From IMG/VR virus record IMGVR_UViG_3300020438_000012, positions 1 to 64,000 of that record: 64,000 bases of DNA. One strand, given 5' to 3'. Below, piece after piece: positions 1-9,530 of the stretch. The position numbers and the translations under genes were made by a program. The notes beneath the pieces are model-generated. The model searched no databases. It had not been told where the DNA came from and saw only the letters and a list, made by a program, of their open reading frames with translations. This stretch comes from a virus. Position 1 is the first letter of the stretch, and every line of letters starts with the position of its first letter.

Positions 1-1025
1 ATATTATCGTTGGGAATGTTACTGGATATTCATTTACAGGCAGTTTAAACAAGTCAGGGTCTTATCTGATTGTTGGTAGCCAAAGCTTAGACAGTACCAG
101 TGTCACACAAACACTGGTCTCAACGGACTACGACGGAACTGCTGCCAAAGCAACGGAATTTTCTGGAAAATTAGCAGAACTTAGGTTTTGGTCAAAAGCA
201 CTTTCAGAAGAAGAATTAGCAGCTCATGCGCTTAACCCGGGCTCTCTTGGCGTTATAAATCCACATGTTAATTTTGATTTTGGAAAAACAGTTTCAGGGT
301 CTTTCGAGAAACTTCGTTTAGCAGCCACGATGCAGCAGCCAGTAACGACCTCAGATGCTTCTGGAAATATTTCGTTTTTTGATTATGCACAAGGAGTAGT
401 GACGGCTGATGGAACAGGCTTTGAGGCTTCTAAAAGGGTTATAGAAAAATCTAGACAAAGAACTGTGAGATTTAGTTCTAATTTTGATGTTAACTCAACT
501 GATGAAAAGATTGAAGTACAATCTTTAAACAATGCCGCCATTGCTGATCTTATCGGTGCGACTAGCATAAACGATATCGACTACTTAAGGCCAACTGAAA
601 TTGAAATTGATAACAGAATGTTAGTTGAAGTTTCAGTAGCTCAGGCTTTGGATGAAGACATTATGAATATTTTTGCTTCTTTCGAAGAACTTGAGAAAGC
701 ACTCGGCGCCGGAGAAAAACTTTTTGCCGATGACTACTCCGACCTTAGACATCTCCGCGAAATTTATTTTAACAGACTAAATGACAAAATTAACCTAGGA
801 ACGTTTTTTGACTTCTTTAGATTCTTTGACAAAACCATAGAAACGTTACTTCGAATTGTACTCCCGCAAAACTCAAATTTCCTAGGTGTCCACTTTGTTG
901 TAGAGCCTCACGTTCTTGAGCGTGGTAAAATCAAATATTATGGTGAAGACATCTATCTTTCTCCGAAAGATAAAATATTTTCCGATGTTCAGAACTTAGA
1001 AAATGTTGAAGGAGGTATTGAATAA
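1..1025 (+). CDS. Virion/tail-fibre protein with LamG-like end, 5' partial
   Basis: The frame is open from base 3, so the gene starts before the window and the ATG at 330 is internal; about 340 C-terminal residues are visible. Bases 150-260 encode AELRFWSKALSEEELAAH, the kind of segment that ends LamG/concanavalin-like jelly-roll domains, followed by a FDFGK strand. The C-terminal part has an aromatic run (FFDFFRFFDK) and ends in a LERGKIKYYG region. The stop overlaps the next start (TAATG at 1023-1027), so the two are probably translationally coupled. LamG-like folds bind carbohydrate or protein ligands, so an adsorption or tail-fibre role is inferred, not shown. Confidence 0.7.
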   Translation, partial: IIVGNVTGYSFTGSLNKSGSYLIVGSQSLDSTSVTQTLVSTDYDGTAAKATEFSGKLAELRFWSKALSEEELAAHALNPGSLGVINPHVNFDFGKTVSGSFEKLRLAATMQQPVTTSDASGNISFFDYAQGVVTADGTGFEASKRVIEKSRQRTVRFSSNFDVNSTDEKIEVQSLNNAAIADLIGATSINDIDYLRPTEIEIDNRMLVEVSVAQALDEDIMNIFASFEELEKALGAGEKLFADDYSDLRHLREIYFNRLNDKINLGTFFDFFRFFDKTIETLLRIVLPQNSNFLGVHFVVEPHVLERGKIKYYGEDIYLSPKDKIFSDVQNLENVEGGIE

Positions 1026-1909
1026 TGGCAAAAATTTCCAAAAGCATTATCGGTGATTCGTTAGGCATTCAAGGCGGGTCTGTACTTGATTTCAAGTTTT
1101 ATGGATCTAGGTCAGGACTTTTTCCGACAATTTCTTCAACGGCAGAACCAAAACTGATTGTCGGCGAATCAAAAGATTTTTCTGATTCACAAACATTCGA
1201 CGATACCGTTGGTACAACAAACATTTCTGGGTCGTCGTTTATCGGAGTAGAAAAGCGACAACTAGCACCTAATCACAAAATAGTCCCCGAGTCACCAGGG
1301 TCACCGATCAATTACGACGGATCAGTAGCTTTCAAGGACCGAGACGACTCTAGTGTTTCTGTATCATCACCAAATCTTACGGTAGATCTAAAATCCCAGT
1401 ATCATGCCGGTCTTCTTGCAAGGCAATTTAGAAACAGCGGTAATGCCGTTGTTTTGACATCACTACCGCAACAAGATATTGTTTACTCGGGGTCCAAGGG
1501 ATCCTCAACTTCAATGCTTGGAACTTTTTTTGGTGCAGCTGAAAGTCATTTTACCGGCGAGACACTTATAACCGATATCTTTGACACGAATGCTGCAGCA
1601 TGCAGAGGTTTTATTGACGGCACAACGTCAAACCTAGGAATGACGAACTTAACAACAGGATCTTTCTTCACAGAAGATATTAGCAATACACCATTTACTG
1701 ACCAGACTGACAAAGAAGTTCTTTTTAAAAAGTTTACCGATACGGAAATTAAGAATACGCTTCCATCATCTGTCAGTGGTTCAGTTTTTTCTAATGAACT
1801 TCTCCCTGGTGAAAGATTTGCAACTGGCGGATTTACATATGAACCGACATCTTTTGGACCAGATACGCATGGAACCGACTCAGTCGCATACGGGGGCTTG
1901 TTAAAGTAA
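1025..1909 (+). CDS. Putative virion protein, unknown
   Basis: 294 residues, rich in Ser, Thr, Gly, Asp and Phe, with no signal peptide, membrane segment or recognisable catalytic motif. It starts inside the previous stop codon and its own stop overlaps the next ATG at 1909, placing it in a tightly coupled structural operon. The N-terminus (MAKISKSIIGDSLG) is only superficially like the tag of the 50.6-54.7 kb array and lacks the (I/L)-x-E site. Composition and neighbours suggest a beta-rich tail or baseplate-attached protein. I do not recognise the family. Confidence 0.6.
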   Translation: MAKISKSIIGDSLGIQGGSVLDFKFYGSRSGLFPTISSTAEPKLIVGESKDFSDSQTFDDTVGTTNISGSSFIGVEKRQLAPNHKIVPESPGSPINYDGSVAFKDRDDSSVSVSSPNLTVDLKSQYHAGLLARQFRNSGNAVVLTSLPQQDIVYSGSKGSSTSMLGTFFGAAESHFTGETLITDIFDTNAAACRGFIDGTTSNLGMTNLTTGSFFTEDISNTPFTDQTDKEVLFKKFTDTEIKNTLPSSVSGSVFSNELLPGERFATGGFTYEPTSFGPDTHGTDSVAYGGLLK

Positions 1910-4362
1910 TGGCTGTTATAAGCGGATCAGTAACGAAGTCCGGGATTGTTTCACTTCCTGGCAAGGTATTAAGAGCAAGGTTTGATCAAAATGTTCAAGC
2001 AACTCCGGCAATAACTAGAACAGGCGATCAAGACTATTCAACTGAGTTCGTTACCCCTTTTGATGATACCGATTCTCTTGTGTTTACATCACAGGCCGTT
2101 GTAGCAGGTACCGGCTTACCAGTGGGTAATTCTTTGATCGAAAGGCTTGTCGCCACACCAAACACCGCCCCAACACTTCAGGTAGCGCAGCCGGTTGAGG
2201 TCAGTGTTCTCGACAACCAATCAATGTACCTTAATCCTGACATTCAGGCTTTTAAAGGATTCAATGATTCAAGGGTTTACGTTGAGGCTGGGGTCAGTGG
2301 GTCATCTTTCTATGCAACAGGAACAAATACCGGAATTCTTCCCGGTTTTGAATCACCGCTTTCTTCAAAGGTACAGATTGTAATTGACTTGCCAAACTCC
2401 GAAGATAGGGTTCTAGGCAGAAATACTGCTACAACATCAGATGCCGCTGATTCTGGTGGCTTTTTTGCAGGCCAAAATCTTACAGGCTTTGTATACTACA
2501 ACTTTTCCCTAAATAGATGGGAACAAATAGGCTTAACAGATCCAGCAACAGGAAATGCAATTCACTACGATTACGCTGTTGCACTAAAAGACTACGGGTC
2601 ATCAGCTGCAACCAGCGTTTATTTAATCGATAGTGGGACAAACAATTTTCCTATGCAATTTAAGCCTCCGCTAGCTCGTTCTACCGGTCCATCGATTACA
2701 AATTCAGCAACTAACAGTAATCAAAAAACTGGTTGTCCGACAATTTCTTCTATGGCACCTTTCAAGACAACGTATCACGCAACGTCTAGTCAGGCAATAA
2801 GCTTAAAAAATACGATTAGTCATCCCTTTCTTTTGGAAAAGGCAGTTCTTGAGTTTCCTTTTACGGCAAGAAAAAAATACGACGATGCAGACACTAGGGC
2901 ATGGGTTCAAGACAATTATACATTTTTTATGTATCGACAGGTAGCAGCTAGGGATTCAAACCGATCAATCAATACTGCCGAAATTGTTTCAGGTTCTACA
3001 AGATTCATTGTATGTAGTGCATCACTCTGTATATTCAACTCATCTGGTGAAAATGCTGATGGAACATTCACAGGATTTTCCCCTACACATACACCGGCTC
3101 AAACCTTTGACTTAGGGATTGATGCAACCTCTACTTTAAACACGCTGGTAGAAGTTACAGGAACAATGAGGCTACAAATTGTTCCGGCAATTACACCAGC
3201 TCAGGATTTAGGGTTTTCATCTTTTCCATGCGCCGGCGAAATACACGGTCTTCAGCAAGCTGTTGTAAACCATACATGGCCTGGTGGCTCAACTTCCTCG
3301 CCATTTTTTGAGCTAGCATCTGGATACACGGGTAAGAACGGTGTTTCTGCCAGTTATGCAATTACAGCATCTGCAGGACATACATTCAACCCTAGGACTT
3401 TCGAACAATTTCCAGAAAGCAGAAATTTATCAACATTTTTTGGTAATTTGCCAATACAAACTTTTGATCCACGGCCTGTAAATACGCTCGGCGGTGTTAA
3501 CTCAGCTTTTGAGGCAGGATCAGATGCACTATCGCAGACTGTTGCCGGCTCAAACTCGGTCACCAGCCCTTATCTGCTACTTCCAGATGATGAGTTGGTT
3601 TTTGGCTTTGACGCAGGGATAGGTCAGCCTTTAAGACAGGCTGCTGATGTTCCTCAAATACTGACATCATCTTTTGCAACTTTGAAAGCTGGGTCTGGAA
3701 AATTAACACTTTTTGGAAGTCTTCTTCAAGACAGTAAAGAATATTTTCCAACCACAAACCAACCACTTACGACTGTGGAAATACAGGAAACGCTACACTA
3801 CGATAACCCTGTTTTAGATCAGTTCGACGTAAGTCGGTTTGAAATGTTTTCGGGATCGAACCAAGAAGAAACTATTGGCGGAGGCTACGGCATTGCCGCA
3901 TGGGATAATCAGTTCTCGGCCGGCGTCTCCGGAGATCGTAGGGTCATCGGAACAAGAAGCAGAGGAACTTTAGGAACGACCGGTTCACTTCAGCGATTCG
4001 ATCGCATACCTTCTGAAAACGAAACATTCGTTGATGATAGCAAAAAGAACTCTGCGGTATTTAGATACAACCACTTCGGCCACGTCCGCGATATGATCGA
4101 GCCGGCTTTAGATGGCGCTTTCCAAGGTGACACTAAACAAAAGAACGCAGGCTTGGTTTCCCCGCCGATCTTTGTAAAGTTCATGAGAGACGGTACGCAA
4201 ACGGATCCCACGGACACCTTTTCTCAAAACCTTAGTACGTTTGCAACTAGTTCTTTAGTATATGTTGATAACCCGGCTTCGACTCTAGAAAATCCGCTAC
4301 CCGGCCAGGATCGTCCAGATAACCCGGACAAAACAATCAACGAAGAGTTGGAGATTGACTGA
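1909..4362 (+). CDS. Large putative virion/tail protein, unknown
   Basis: 817 residues, Ser/Thr/Gly-rich and probably beta-structured, with short strands separated by SGS and GTN turns and many Phe and Tyr. There is no enzymatic motif, coiled coil or membrane segment. The tail of the protein (after about residue 790) is Pro/Asp/Glu-rich and looks flexible. It is coupled to both neighbours by TAATG and TGATG overlaps and lies between the LamG-like gene and the repeat-bearing fibre gene, so it is probably part of the same distal tail assembly. No family assigned. Confidence 0.6.
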   Translation: MAVISGSVTKSGIVSLPGKVLRARFDQNVQATPAITRTGDQDYSTEFVTPFDDTDSLVFTSQAVVAGTGLPVGNSLIERLVATPNTAPTLQVAQPVEVSVLDNQSMYLNPDIQAFKGFNDSRVYVEAGVSGSSFYATGTNTGILPGFESPLSSKVQIVIDLPNSEDRVLGRNTATTSDAADSGGFFAGQNLTGFVYYNFSLNRWEQIGLTDPATGNAIHYDYAVALKDYGSSAATSVYLIDSGTNNFPMQFKPPLARSTGPSITNSATNSNQKTGCPTISSMAPFKTTYHATSSQAISLKNTISHPFLLEKAVLEFPFTARKKYDDADTRAWVQDNYTFFMYRQVAARDSNRSINTAEIVSGSTRFIVCSASLCIFNSSGENADGTFTGFSPTHTPAQTFDLGIDATSTLNTLVEVTGTMRLQIVPAITPAQDLGFSSFPCAGEIHGLQQAVVNHTWPGGSTSSPFFELASGYTGKNGVSASYAITASAGHTFNPRTFEQFPESRNLSTFFGNLPIQTFDPRPVNTLGGVNSAFEAGSDALSQTVAGSNSVTSPYLLLPDDELVFGFDAGIGQPLRQAADVPQILTSSFATLKAGSGKLTLFGSLLQDSKEYFPTTNQPLTTVEIQETLHYDNPVLDQFDVSRFEMFSGSNQEETIGGGYGIAAWDNQFSAGVSGDRRVIGTRSRGTLGTTGSLQRFDRIPSENETFVDDSKKNSAVFRYNHFGHVRDMIEPALDGAFQGDTKQKNAGLVSPPIFVKFMRDGTQTDPTDTFSQNLSTFATSSLVYVDNPASTLENPLPGQDRPDNPDKTINEELEID

Positions 4363-7307
4363 TGGCTTTAAAGCTTAAAAGGGAAGTCGTAGTTAGGTCA
4401 AAGTTTCTAACAAGAAAAAATTCGCTGACTAACGAAATTATCTCCGTGATTGCGCCGAACGGATTGCAGGTGGGCCTCTCAGGGTCCAACAGCGTCTCTG
4501 CAGAATTTAACTCTTATGGTACGTCAAAGTTTTATGAAGGGCTCTCAGGGAGTCTAACACAGCTTACTGACGGCACGTCCTACCTTGTTGCAGGCTCGAA
4601 CATAACAGTTGCTTCGGCTTCAAATGGTTCTGTTACTATTTCTTCAACTGGGGGAGGAAGTGGTTCGCCGGGGGGAAGTGACACACATGTTCAATTTAAC
4701 GACGGCGGTTCTTTCGGCGGTGATGCAGGTTTTACTTACAACAAAACGACAGACACGGTTTCCGTAGCTGGTGCGGTGACTGCTAGTTTAGGCTTGTCTG
4801 GTTCCTTAACACGGCTAGTCGACGGCACGTCTTACCTTGTCGCCGGCTCAAACATGACAGTCACGTCAGCGTCGAACGGTCAGGTTACATTGGCTGCAGC
4901 ATCCGGCGGTAGCACGTCACCAGGCGGTTTAGATACGCAGATTCAGTACAACGATGGTGGCTCATTCGGTGGCGTAGCTTCAATGACCTTTGACGATTCA
5001 TCTGGTCACCTTACAATTATCGACGATAAGAAACTACAGTTCGGAACAGGCAACGACGCATCGATTGAATATGACGAGGACGGCAACGACGTATTGCTAA
5101 TCAATGGAGCGGCAACCAAGTTTACTGTTGCAGGAGTTGAGATTGAAAATGCATCAGGCTCGGGTGCATCAGCTCTGACCATTGATAATGACGATACAGA
5201 CCGGTTTGCTCTTGATATCGACGCAGCAAACATTAACCAAGACGTAATTAATGTTGCAGCCGACGCTCTAACCACAGCCTTTGTTATGGACGTTACGGCA
5301 GATGCTCTCACAACAGGGGGCATCCTAAACCTTGTTTCTGACTCATCGGACACATCAGCCAGAAACCTTGTCACCGTTCACAACGACAACACTAATTCGG
5401 TTCTGACCAACCTAGCTCTTTTTAAGAATGATTCTGCTGGCACGGTTAACTCTACTGCACTGGTTACCATTGAATCAACTGTTGGTGAACGAAACCCTTA
5501 TTTACTGCTAAAGCAAAGCAGTGCTGATACAAATCGACCACCTACCCTTCAGTTTAAGAGGGCTGACACCACGGCAGAGGCTGATGACATGTCAATAGGC
5601 GAAATGTCTTGGCATGCTGCGGACGATGGCAATAATGACACCCGATATATAGCAATACAGGGAAAAGCGTCTGACGTCACGGGTGGCTCTGAAAGCGGTA
5701 AATTAGAATTTGATTTAATGAATGGGGGCTCTGGTAACGTAGAGTTTCTTTCCCTTGGTGGAGCAGACGCTAATGCCGGAGATAACGCGGCAGTGGTTAT
5801 TAATGACTCCGGTGCAAACATTGACTTCCGTGTTGAATCAGACAATCATGACCATTTCCTAGCCATTGACGCTTCAGCAAATAAGATGATTATTGGCTAT
5901 TCTGGCGCTATGCCCGCCACTACTTCATTGCTTGAAATACATAATGACGATGCAGACGAAACCCTAACAATAACCCACTCTGTGCAGGCTGGTCAGGCTC
6001 TTGATATTGTTGATAGTTCTGAACAAGGTGAATCAATTAAAGTAACAGCTAACAGCCTTACAACCGGCGGTATGCTAAACCTCACGTCAAATGCTAGTAG
6101 CACTAGTAATAGAACCCTTGTTACAGTCAAAAATGACAACACAGCCGCAACCGGCGTCCAAATGGTTCACTTCCTCAACGATGCAATTGGTGGCGCAGGT
6201 GATCCTATCTTATTGGTTGAGTCTACAGCAGCCGAAACCGAGGCACTTGTAGAATTAAGAAATTCTAACGCTGCAACAGATAAGCCCCCAATTCTTAAGT
6301 TCAACCGCTCAGATACCTCAGCCGAAGCCAGTGGTATGGATCTTGGTAGCATTGTTTTTCAAGGTGCAGACGACGCCAACAATGAAACAGTATATGCAAC
6401 AATATTAGTAGAAGCAAAAGACGTTAACAATGGAAATGAATCCGGCGAGGTATTTTTTAAAGCATTGTCGGACGGTACGGAATTAACTTTTCTTAGCTAC
6501 CATGGCACTGGAGGCGCAGATGGCGAAGTCGTTATTAATGAAAATAGCTCCGCTAATGTAAACTTCCGTGTTGAATCAGACGGCGAAGACAATGCTATCT
6601 TTTTGGATTCAAGCACAAATAAGCTTTCTATCAACAAAGGTGAAACAGCTTTTACAACCGAAATTCACAGCACTAACGATGTTGCAATATCGGTTGATGC
6701 TACAGGCGTTGTTTTAAACGAAGATGGACATGCCACAAATGATTTCAGGGTCGAATCTGACAACAACACTCATATGCTTCATGTTGATGCTGGTGATGAT
6801 ACAGCCTCCGCAGGAGGAATCGACGCCACAAATCACAAAGACGGGTTTGCTGTCTTTAATGATTTTCAAGGAACAGCTTTTGAAAGCAAGCTAGCTGATG
6901 GTCAATTCGGAAGTGGCGAAGTATTAAGAATATCAACAGGCACTTCCACGCTTACTTCAGGTCAAATCTATTATTTACGCACTGCTGGAAACTGGGTCGC
7001 AGCAGATGCAGACGGAACATCTGAAGCTCAATCAAACCTATTGGGCGTCGGGTTGGGCGGAAGCGAACAAACAGTAGGCGTTCTTCTAAAAGGGTTTATC
7101 AGAATACCTTCGACTGAAATTCTTAATACTCCGACAAATTGTCCCGGTTTACCGATTTATTTATCTACAACTGCTGGACATTTTGATTTTACAGCACCCT
7201 CTTCAAGTGGGGATGTTGTACGAATTGTCGGTTACGCTATTGATCAAGACAGTTCAGATGTCCTTGTATACTTTAGCCCAGATTCGACCTTCGTGGAGAT
7301 TGCATAA
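4362..7307 (+). CDS. Long tail-fibre-like protein with internal duplications
   Basis: 981 residues. Two near-identical N-terminal modules (about residues 60-95 and 145-180) share the core DGTSYLVAGSN, each followed by a QFNDGGSFGG or QYNDGGSFGG block. Two longer modules follow, about 250 residues apart, starting at LTTGGILNL (about 315) and LTTGGMLNL (about 566); each runs through a VTV.NDNT block, an IES/VES block and an FRVESD block, and a third partial FRVESD copy sits near 790. Such repeats are typical of trimeric fibre shafts. The last 150 residues, non-repetitive and ending in a beta-rich region, are the likely tip. Function as an adsorption fibre is inferred from architecture and position. 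Confidence 0.65.
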   Translation: MALKLKREVVVRSKFLTRKNSLTNEIISVIAPNGLQVGLSGSNSVSAEFNSYGTSKFYEGLSGSLTQLTDGTSYLVAGSNITVASASNGSVTISSTGGGSGSPGGSDTHVQFNDGGSFGGDAGFTYNKTTDTVSVAGAVTASLGLSGSLTRLVDGTSYLVAGSNMTVTSASNGQVTLAAASGGSTSPGGLDTQIQYNDGGSFGGVASMTFDDSSGHLTIIDDKKLQFGTGNDASIEYDEDGNDVLLINGAATKFTVAGVEIENASGSGASALTIDNDDTDRFALDIDAANINQDVINVAADALTTAFVMDVTADALTTGGILNLVSDSSDTSARNLVTVHNDNTNSVLTNLALFKNDSAGTVNSTALVTIESTVGERNPYLLLKQSSADTNRPPTLQFKRADTTAEADDMSIGEMSWHAADDGNNDTRYIAIQGKASDVTGGSESGKLEFDLMNGGSGNVEFLSLGGADANAGDNAAVVINDSGANIDFRVESDNHDHFLAIDASANKMIIGYSGAMPATTSLLEIHNDDADETLTITHSVQAGQALDIVDSSEQGESIKVTANSLTTGGMLNLTSNASSTSNRTLVTVKNDNTAATGVQMVHFLNDAIGGAGDPILLVESTAAETEALVELRNSNAATDKPPILKFNRSDTSAEASGMDLGSIVFQGADDANNETVYATILVEAKDVNNGNESGEVFFKALSDGTELTFLSYHGTGGADGEVVINENSSANVNFRVESDGEDNAIFLDSSTNKLSINKGETAFTTEIHSTNDVAISVDATGVVLNEDGHATNDFRVESDNNTHMLHVDAGDDTASAGGIDATNHKDGFAVFNDFQGTAFESKLADGQFGSGEVLRISTGTSTLTSGQIYYLRTAGNWVAADADGTSEAQSNLLGVGLGGSEQTVGVLLKGFIRIPSTEILNTPTNCPGLPIYLSTTAGHFDFTAPSSSGDVVRIVGYAIDQDSSDVLVYFSPDSTFVEIA

Positions 7308-7921
7308 TGGGATACAAAGAAGCAACACTAACTTTTCATGAAGACAAAATTACATATGTCGGACTTCCAATGGAAGGTATGGATCCAGAATTAGAAGAGA
7401 CGCTTCCCGAACAAGAGCTAGAAGTCATGATGAGTTGGGAGACACCCATCATGCAAAAAGCGGCTGCTTTTGTGTGTGAAAATGGCGGTGACATTCTGGA
7501 AATCGGGTTTGGCATGGGCATTGCTTCTAATGCGATTCAGTCTCATGACCTCGCATCTCATACGATCATAGAGATGCACCCTCAGATAGCTCAAAAAGCA
7601 AGAGAGTGGGCTGCGGGAAAATCCAATATCACGGTTATCGAAGGAGATTGGGTTAATGAAGTGCCCCTTTTAGGTAAATATGCCGGCATATTCTATGACA
7701 CATACGGCTTTTTTGGACATTGGGGCAAGCTTGCAGAGCTTATTGTGCCGCATGCAAATACGGGGTGTCACATAACATTTTGGAATGCTGCTAAAAGTGA
7801 GACAAACGGTTGCGGATTTGATAATTCATACAATATTGTTTACGAGCAAATGCATGTCTCGCCACCTCAAAACACGTATTTCAATGATCATGTATATTAT
7901 TTTCCTAAAGTTGTTATCTAA
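7307..7921 (+). CDS. GAMT/RMT2-like SAM-dependent methyltransferase
   Basis: 204 residues with a class I methyltransferase core. Motif I is ILEIGFGMGIASNAI (about 62-76), followed by HTIIEMHP, the acidic end of strand 2 with the His-Pro seen in guanidinoacetate and arginine-delta (RMT2) methyltransferases, and by GIFYDTYGF (about 127-135), matching the DGILYDTY motif of GAMT, where the Asp sits in the guanidino-binding site. Known family members methylate a guanidino nitrogen of guanidinoacetate or a protein arginine. It lies inside a tail-fibre operon with overlaps on both sides (7307 and 7921), so it is made together with virion proteins. Modification of an Arg in a neighbouring fibre protein is one idea; a host metabolite is another. 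The substrate cannot be read from sequence. Confidence 0.75.
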   Translation: MGYKEATLTFHEDKITYVGLPMEGMDPELEETLPEQELEVMMSWETPIMQKAAAFVCENGGDILEIGFGMGIASNAIQSHDLASHTIIEMHPQIAQKAREWAAGKSNITVIEGDWVNEVPLLGKYAGIFYDTYGFFGHWGKLAELIVPHANTGCHITFWNAAKSETNGCGFDNSYNIVYEQMHVSPPQNTYFNDHVYYFPKVVI

Positions 7922-8652
7922 TGCCTACGATTTATGGTGCAACAACAGATGGTAATGTAGGCAAGGGCGCAACTGGAGGACCAAGTTGGTCTGATGTTCG
8001 GGATGCTGGTACAGGAAGTATTATTCGTGCAACTTCCACTCGCAGGTCTACGGCTGTATTGGTTGCTGCCTCAACCTCACGAGGCGGTAACTACACCGTA
8101 TATCGTTCGTACTATGCATTTGATACAAGCAGTATCACCGCAAACGTTGCATCAGCTACAATAAACATTTTTGGCTATTTTCTATTTACACTAGCGGACG
8201 GTCTAATAGCTGTCAAGGCAACAAAACCTGACTTATCAACAAATCTTGCTGCAGCAGACTATGATGCAATTGATGGATTTGTCGCAGGTGCCTCAATGTC
8301 TGGAAATGCCACAGACTACACAGCGAAAGTTACTTCGTGGAACACTAGCGCCTATAATAGTATAACCTTAACTTCGGACGCCCTTGCAGACTTAAAAAAC
8401 CAAAGTGTTTTTTCTGTTGCTTTTGTCGACCACGCTTATGACTACCTAAACGTAGATCCGGGGACGTCTTTAGGAACAAAACGTGCCGGTATGTATTATG
8501 CCGAATATACAGGTACATCTAGAGATCCTTTTATCGATTATACTTTGGCAGCAGGCGGCTACGGAAACAATGTTAATGGAGTTGCTTCGGCAAACATCGG
8601 TAGTGTCATAGGCGTGGCAACAGCTAACATTGACAAAATCAATGGTGTCTGA
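7921..8652 (+). CDS. Putative jelly-roll virion protein with ANI repeats
   Basis: 243 residues. The main part (about 1-205) is Ser/Thr/Ala-rich with alternating hydrophobic strands (YYAFDTSSI, ATINIFGY, FIDYTL), resembling a carbohydrate-binding-type beta sandwich. The last 28 residues carry a short repeat, NGVASANIGSV, IGVATANIDKI, NGV. Repeats of this kind occur at the ends of phage tail proteins, possibly as a docking peptide. The start overlaps the methyltransferase stop (TAATG). It is the last gene before a gap holding a late-promoter motif, so it probably closes the first transcription unit. Adhesin or fibre role is inferred. Confidence 0.6.
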   Translation: MPTIYGATTDGNVGKGATGGPSWSDVRDAGTGSIIRATSTRRSTAVLVAASTSRGGNYTVYRSYYAFDTSSITANVASATINIFGYFLFTLADGLIAVKATKPDLSTNLAAADYDAIDGFVAGASMSGNATDYTAKVTSWNTSAYNSITLTSDALADLKNQSVFSVAFVDHAYDYLNVDPGTSLGTKRAGMYYAEYTGTSRDPFIDYTLAAGGYGNNVNGVASANIGSVIGVATANIDKINGV

Positions 8653-8678
8653 CGTTTACTGAGCACTAAACATGCGAG

Positions 8679-8686
8679 ATACTTAA
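8679..8686 (+). promoter_or_regulatory. Late-promoter motif ATACTTAA
   Basis: ATACTTAA in a 38-base gap, in the context GAGATACTTAATACT. It is one of about ten near-identical octamers found in front of transcription units in this window. Here it ends only 4 bases before the ATG at 8691 and no Shine-Dalgarno sequence is visible, so the transcript would be almost leaderless. Confidence 0.5.
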
Positions 8687-8690
8687 TACT

Positions 8691-9530
8691 ATGGCTGGAA
8701 TATTAAATCAAAACTCGAGAATCCTAGATTTCATTCTCACGACTGCAGGCCGCCGCCGGCTAGCAGAAGACGGAAACTTAGATATTTCTTTTGCATCGTT
8801 TTCTGACAAGGGAGCGTATTACACAAAGTTGTCTAAGACCGGTTCGGTTGCAGATGATGGTTCTCGAAGGTTATACGTCGAAGCAAATTCTCCAACATCA
8901 GACAACTTATACTTTGTCAGCGGATCCGAATCTGCAGCCGCAAGGGTTGAAATATCAGCGGACCAAATGTCCAGTCACTTCTTTACAAACTTTACAAACC
9001 TAAGTGTTCTTACCACGAAGCCAGTTGATGCAATTCAGGATTTTAAGTTTGATAGCACAGGGTTTAATATTGAGTTTGTTCCGGAACAACTTGACGTAGA
9101 ATCAGGCGTCACTTTAGATGTTTCAAACATGAGTGCCGTGTTTCAGGACAAGAGATTTCAGCATTTCGACAACTACAAGTTCCTTCCTCCTATCAATGGT
9201 GATGACGGAAGCCCGCTGGCAGATTATCAAAAACTAAACTCTGAAGAAATTGTAACGCCACAAGCTCTTGAAGATGAGCTAGCCGGGAAAAAAAAGTTTG
9301 TAATAAATTTTGAAGGTGACGCAACCCCGAGAAATATCAGATTTAGAATTTTAGAAAATCAAGTATCCGCAACTGGCAATGCTTGTGAACCCTTACAGAT
9401 TATTGACTACGGTTCCTACACGCTTCGTGATGGACTTAAGAAAAAAGTTTTCTTTGTTGGAAGGGTGTACGAAACAACTGAAGCGATTCCCGTGTTTGCA
9501 AACATGTTTACGTTGGTGTTCAATGATTAG
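8691..9530 (+). CDS. Putative virion protein, LTxxGRxxL family
   Basis: 279 residues. The N-terminus (DFILTTAGRRRLAEDGNLDISFASFSD) matches the pattern of the gene at 18920 (DAVLTDLGRATLSRNDGTFSIARYSFGD), so these are paralogs over the first 45 residues or so. I have seen such N-termini in structural proteins of large marine myophages, but the role is not known to me. The rest is beta-rich with no enzymatic motif. It is the first gene of a unit running to 18886, and it overlaps the next gene by 8 bases. A tail or baseplate role is inferred from position. Confidence 0.6.
   Translation: MAGILNQNSRILDFILTTAGRRRLAEDGNLDISFASFSDKGAYYTKLSKTGSVADDGSRRLYVEANSPTSDNLYFVSGSESAAARVEISADQMSSHFFTNFTNLSVLTTKPVDAIQDFKFDSTGFNIEFVPEQLDVESGVTLDVSNMSAVFQDKRFQHFDNYKFLPPINGDDGSPLADYQKLNSEEIVTPQALEDELAGKKKFVINFEGDATPRNIRFRILENQVSATGNACEPLQIIDYGSYTLRDGLKKKVFFVGRVYETTEAIPVFANMFTLVFND

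Noticed and set aside
9379-9522. Upstream start for the gene at 9523
   Set aside because: These 48 codons are a shadow of the preceding gene; ATG 9523 overlaps its stop in the usual way.
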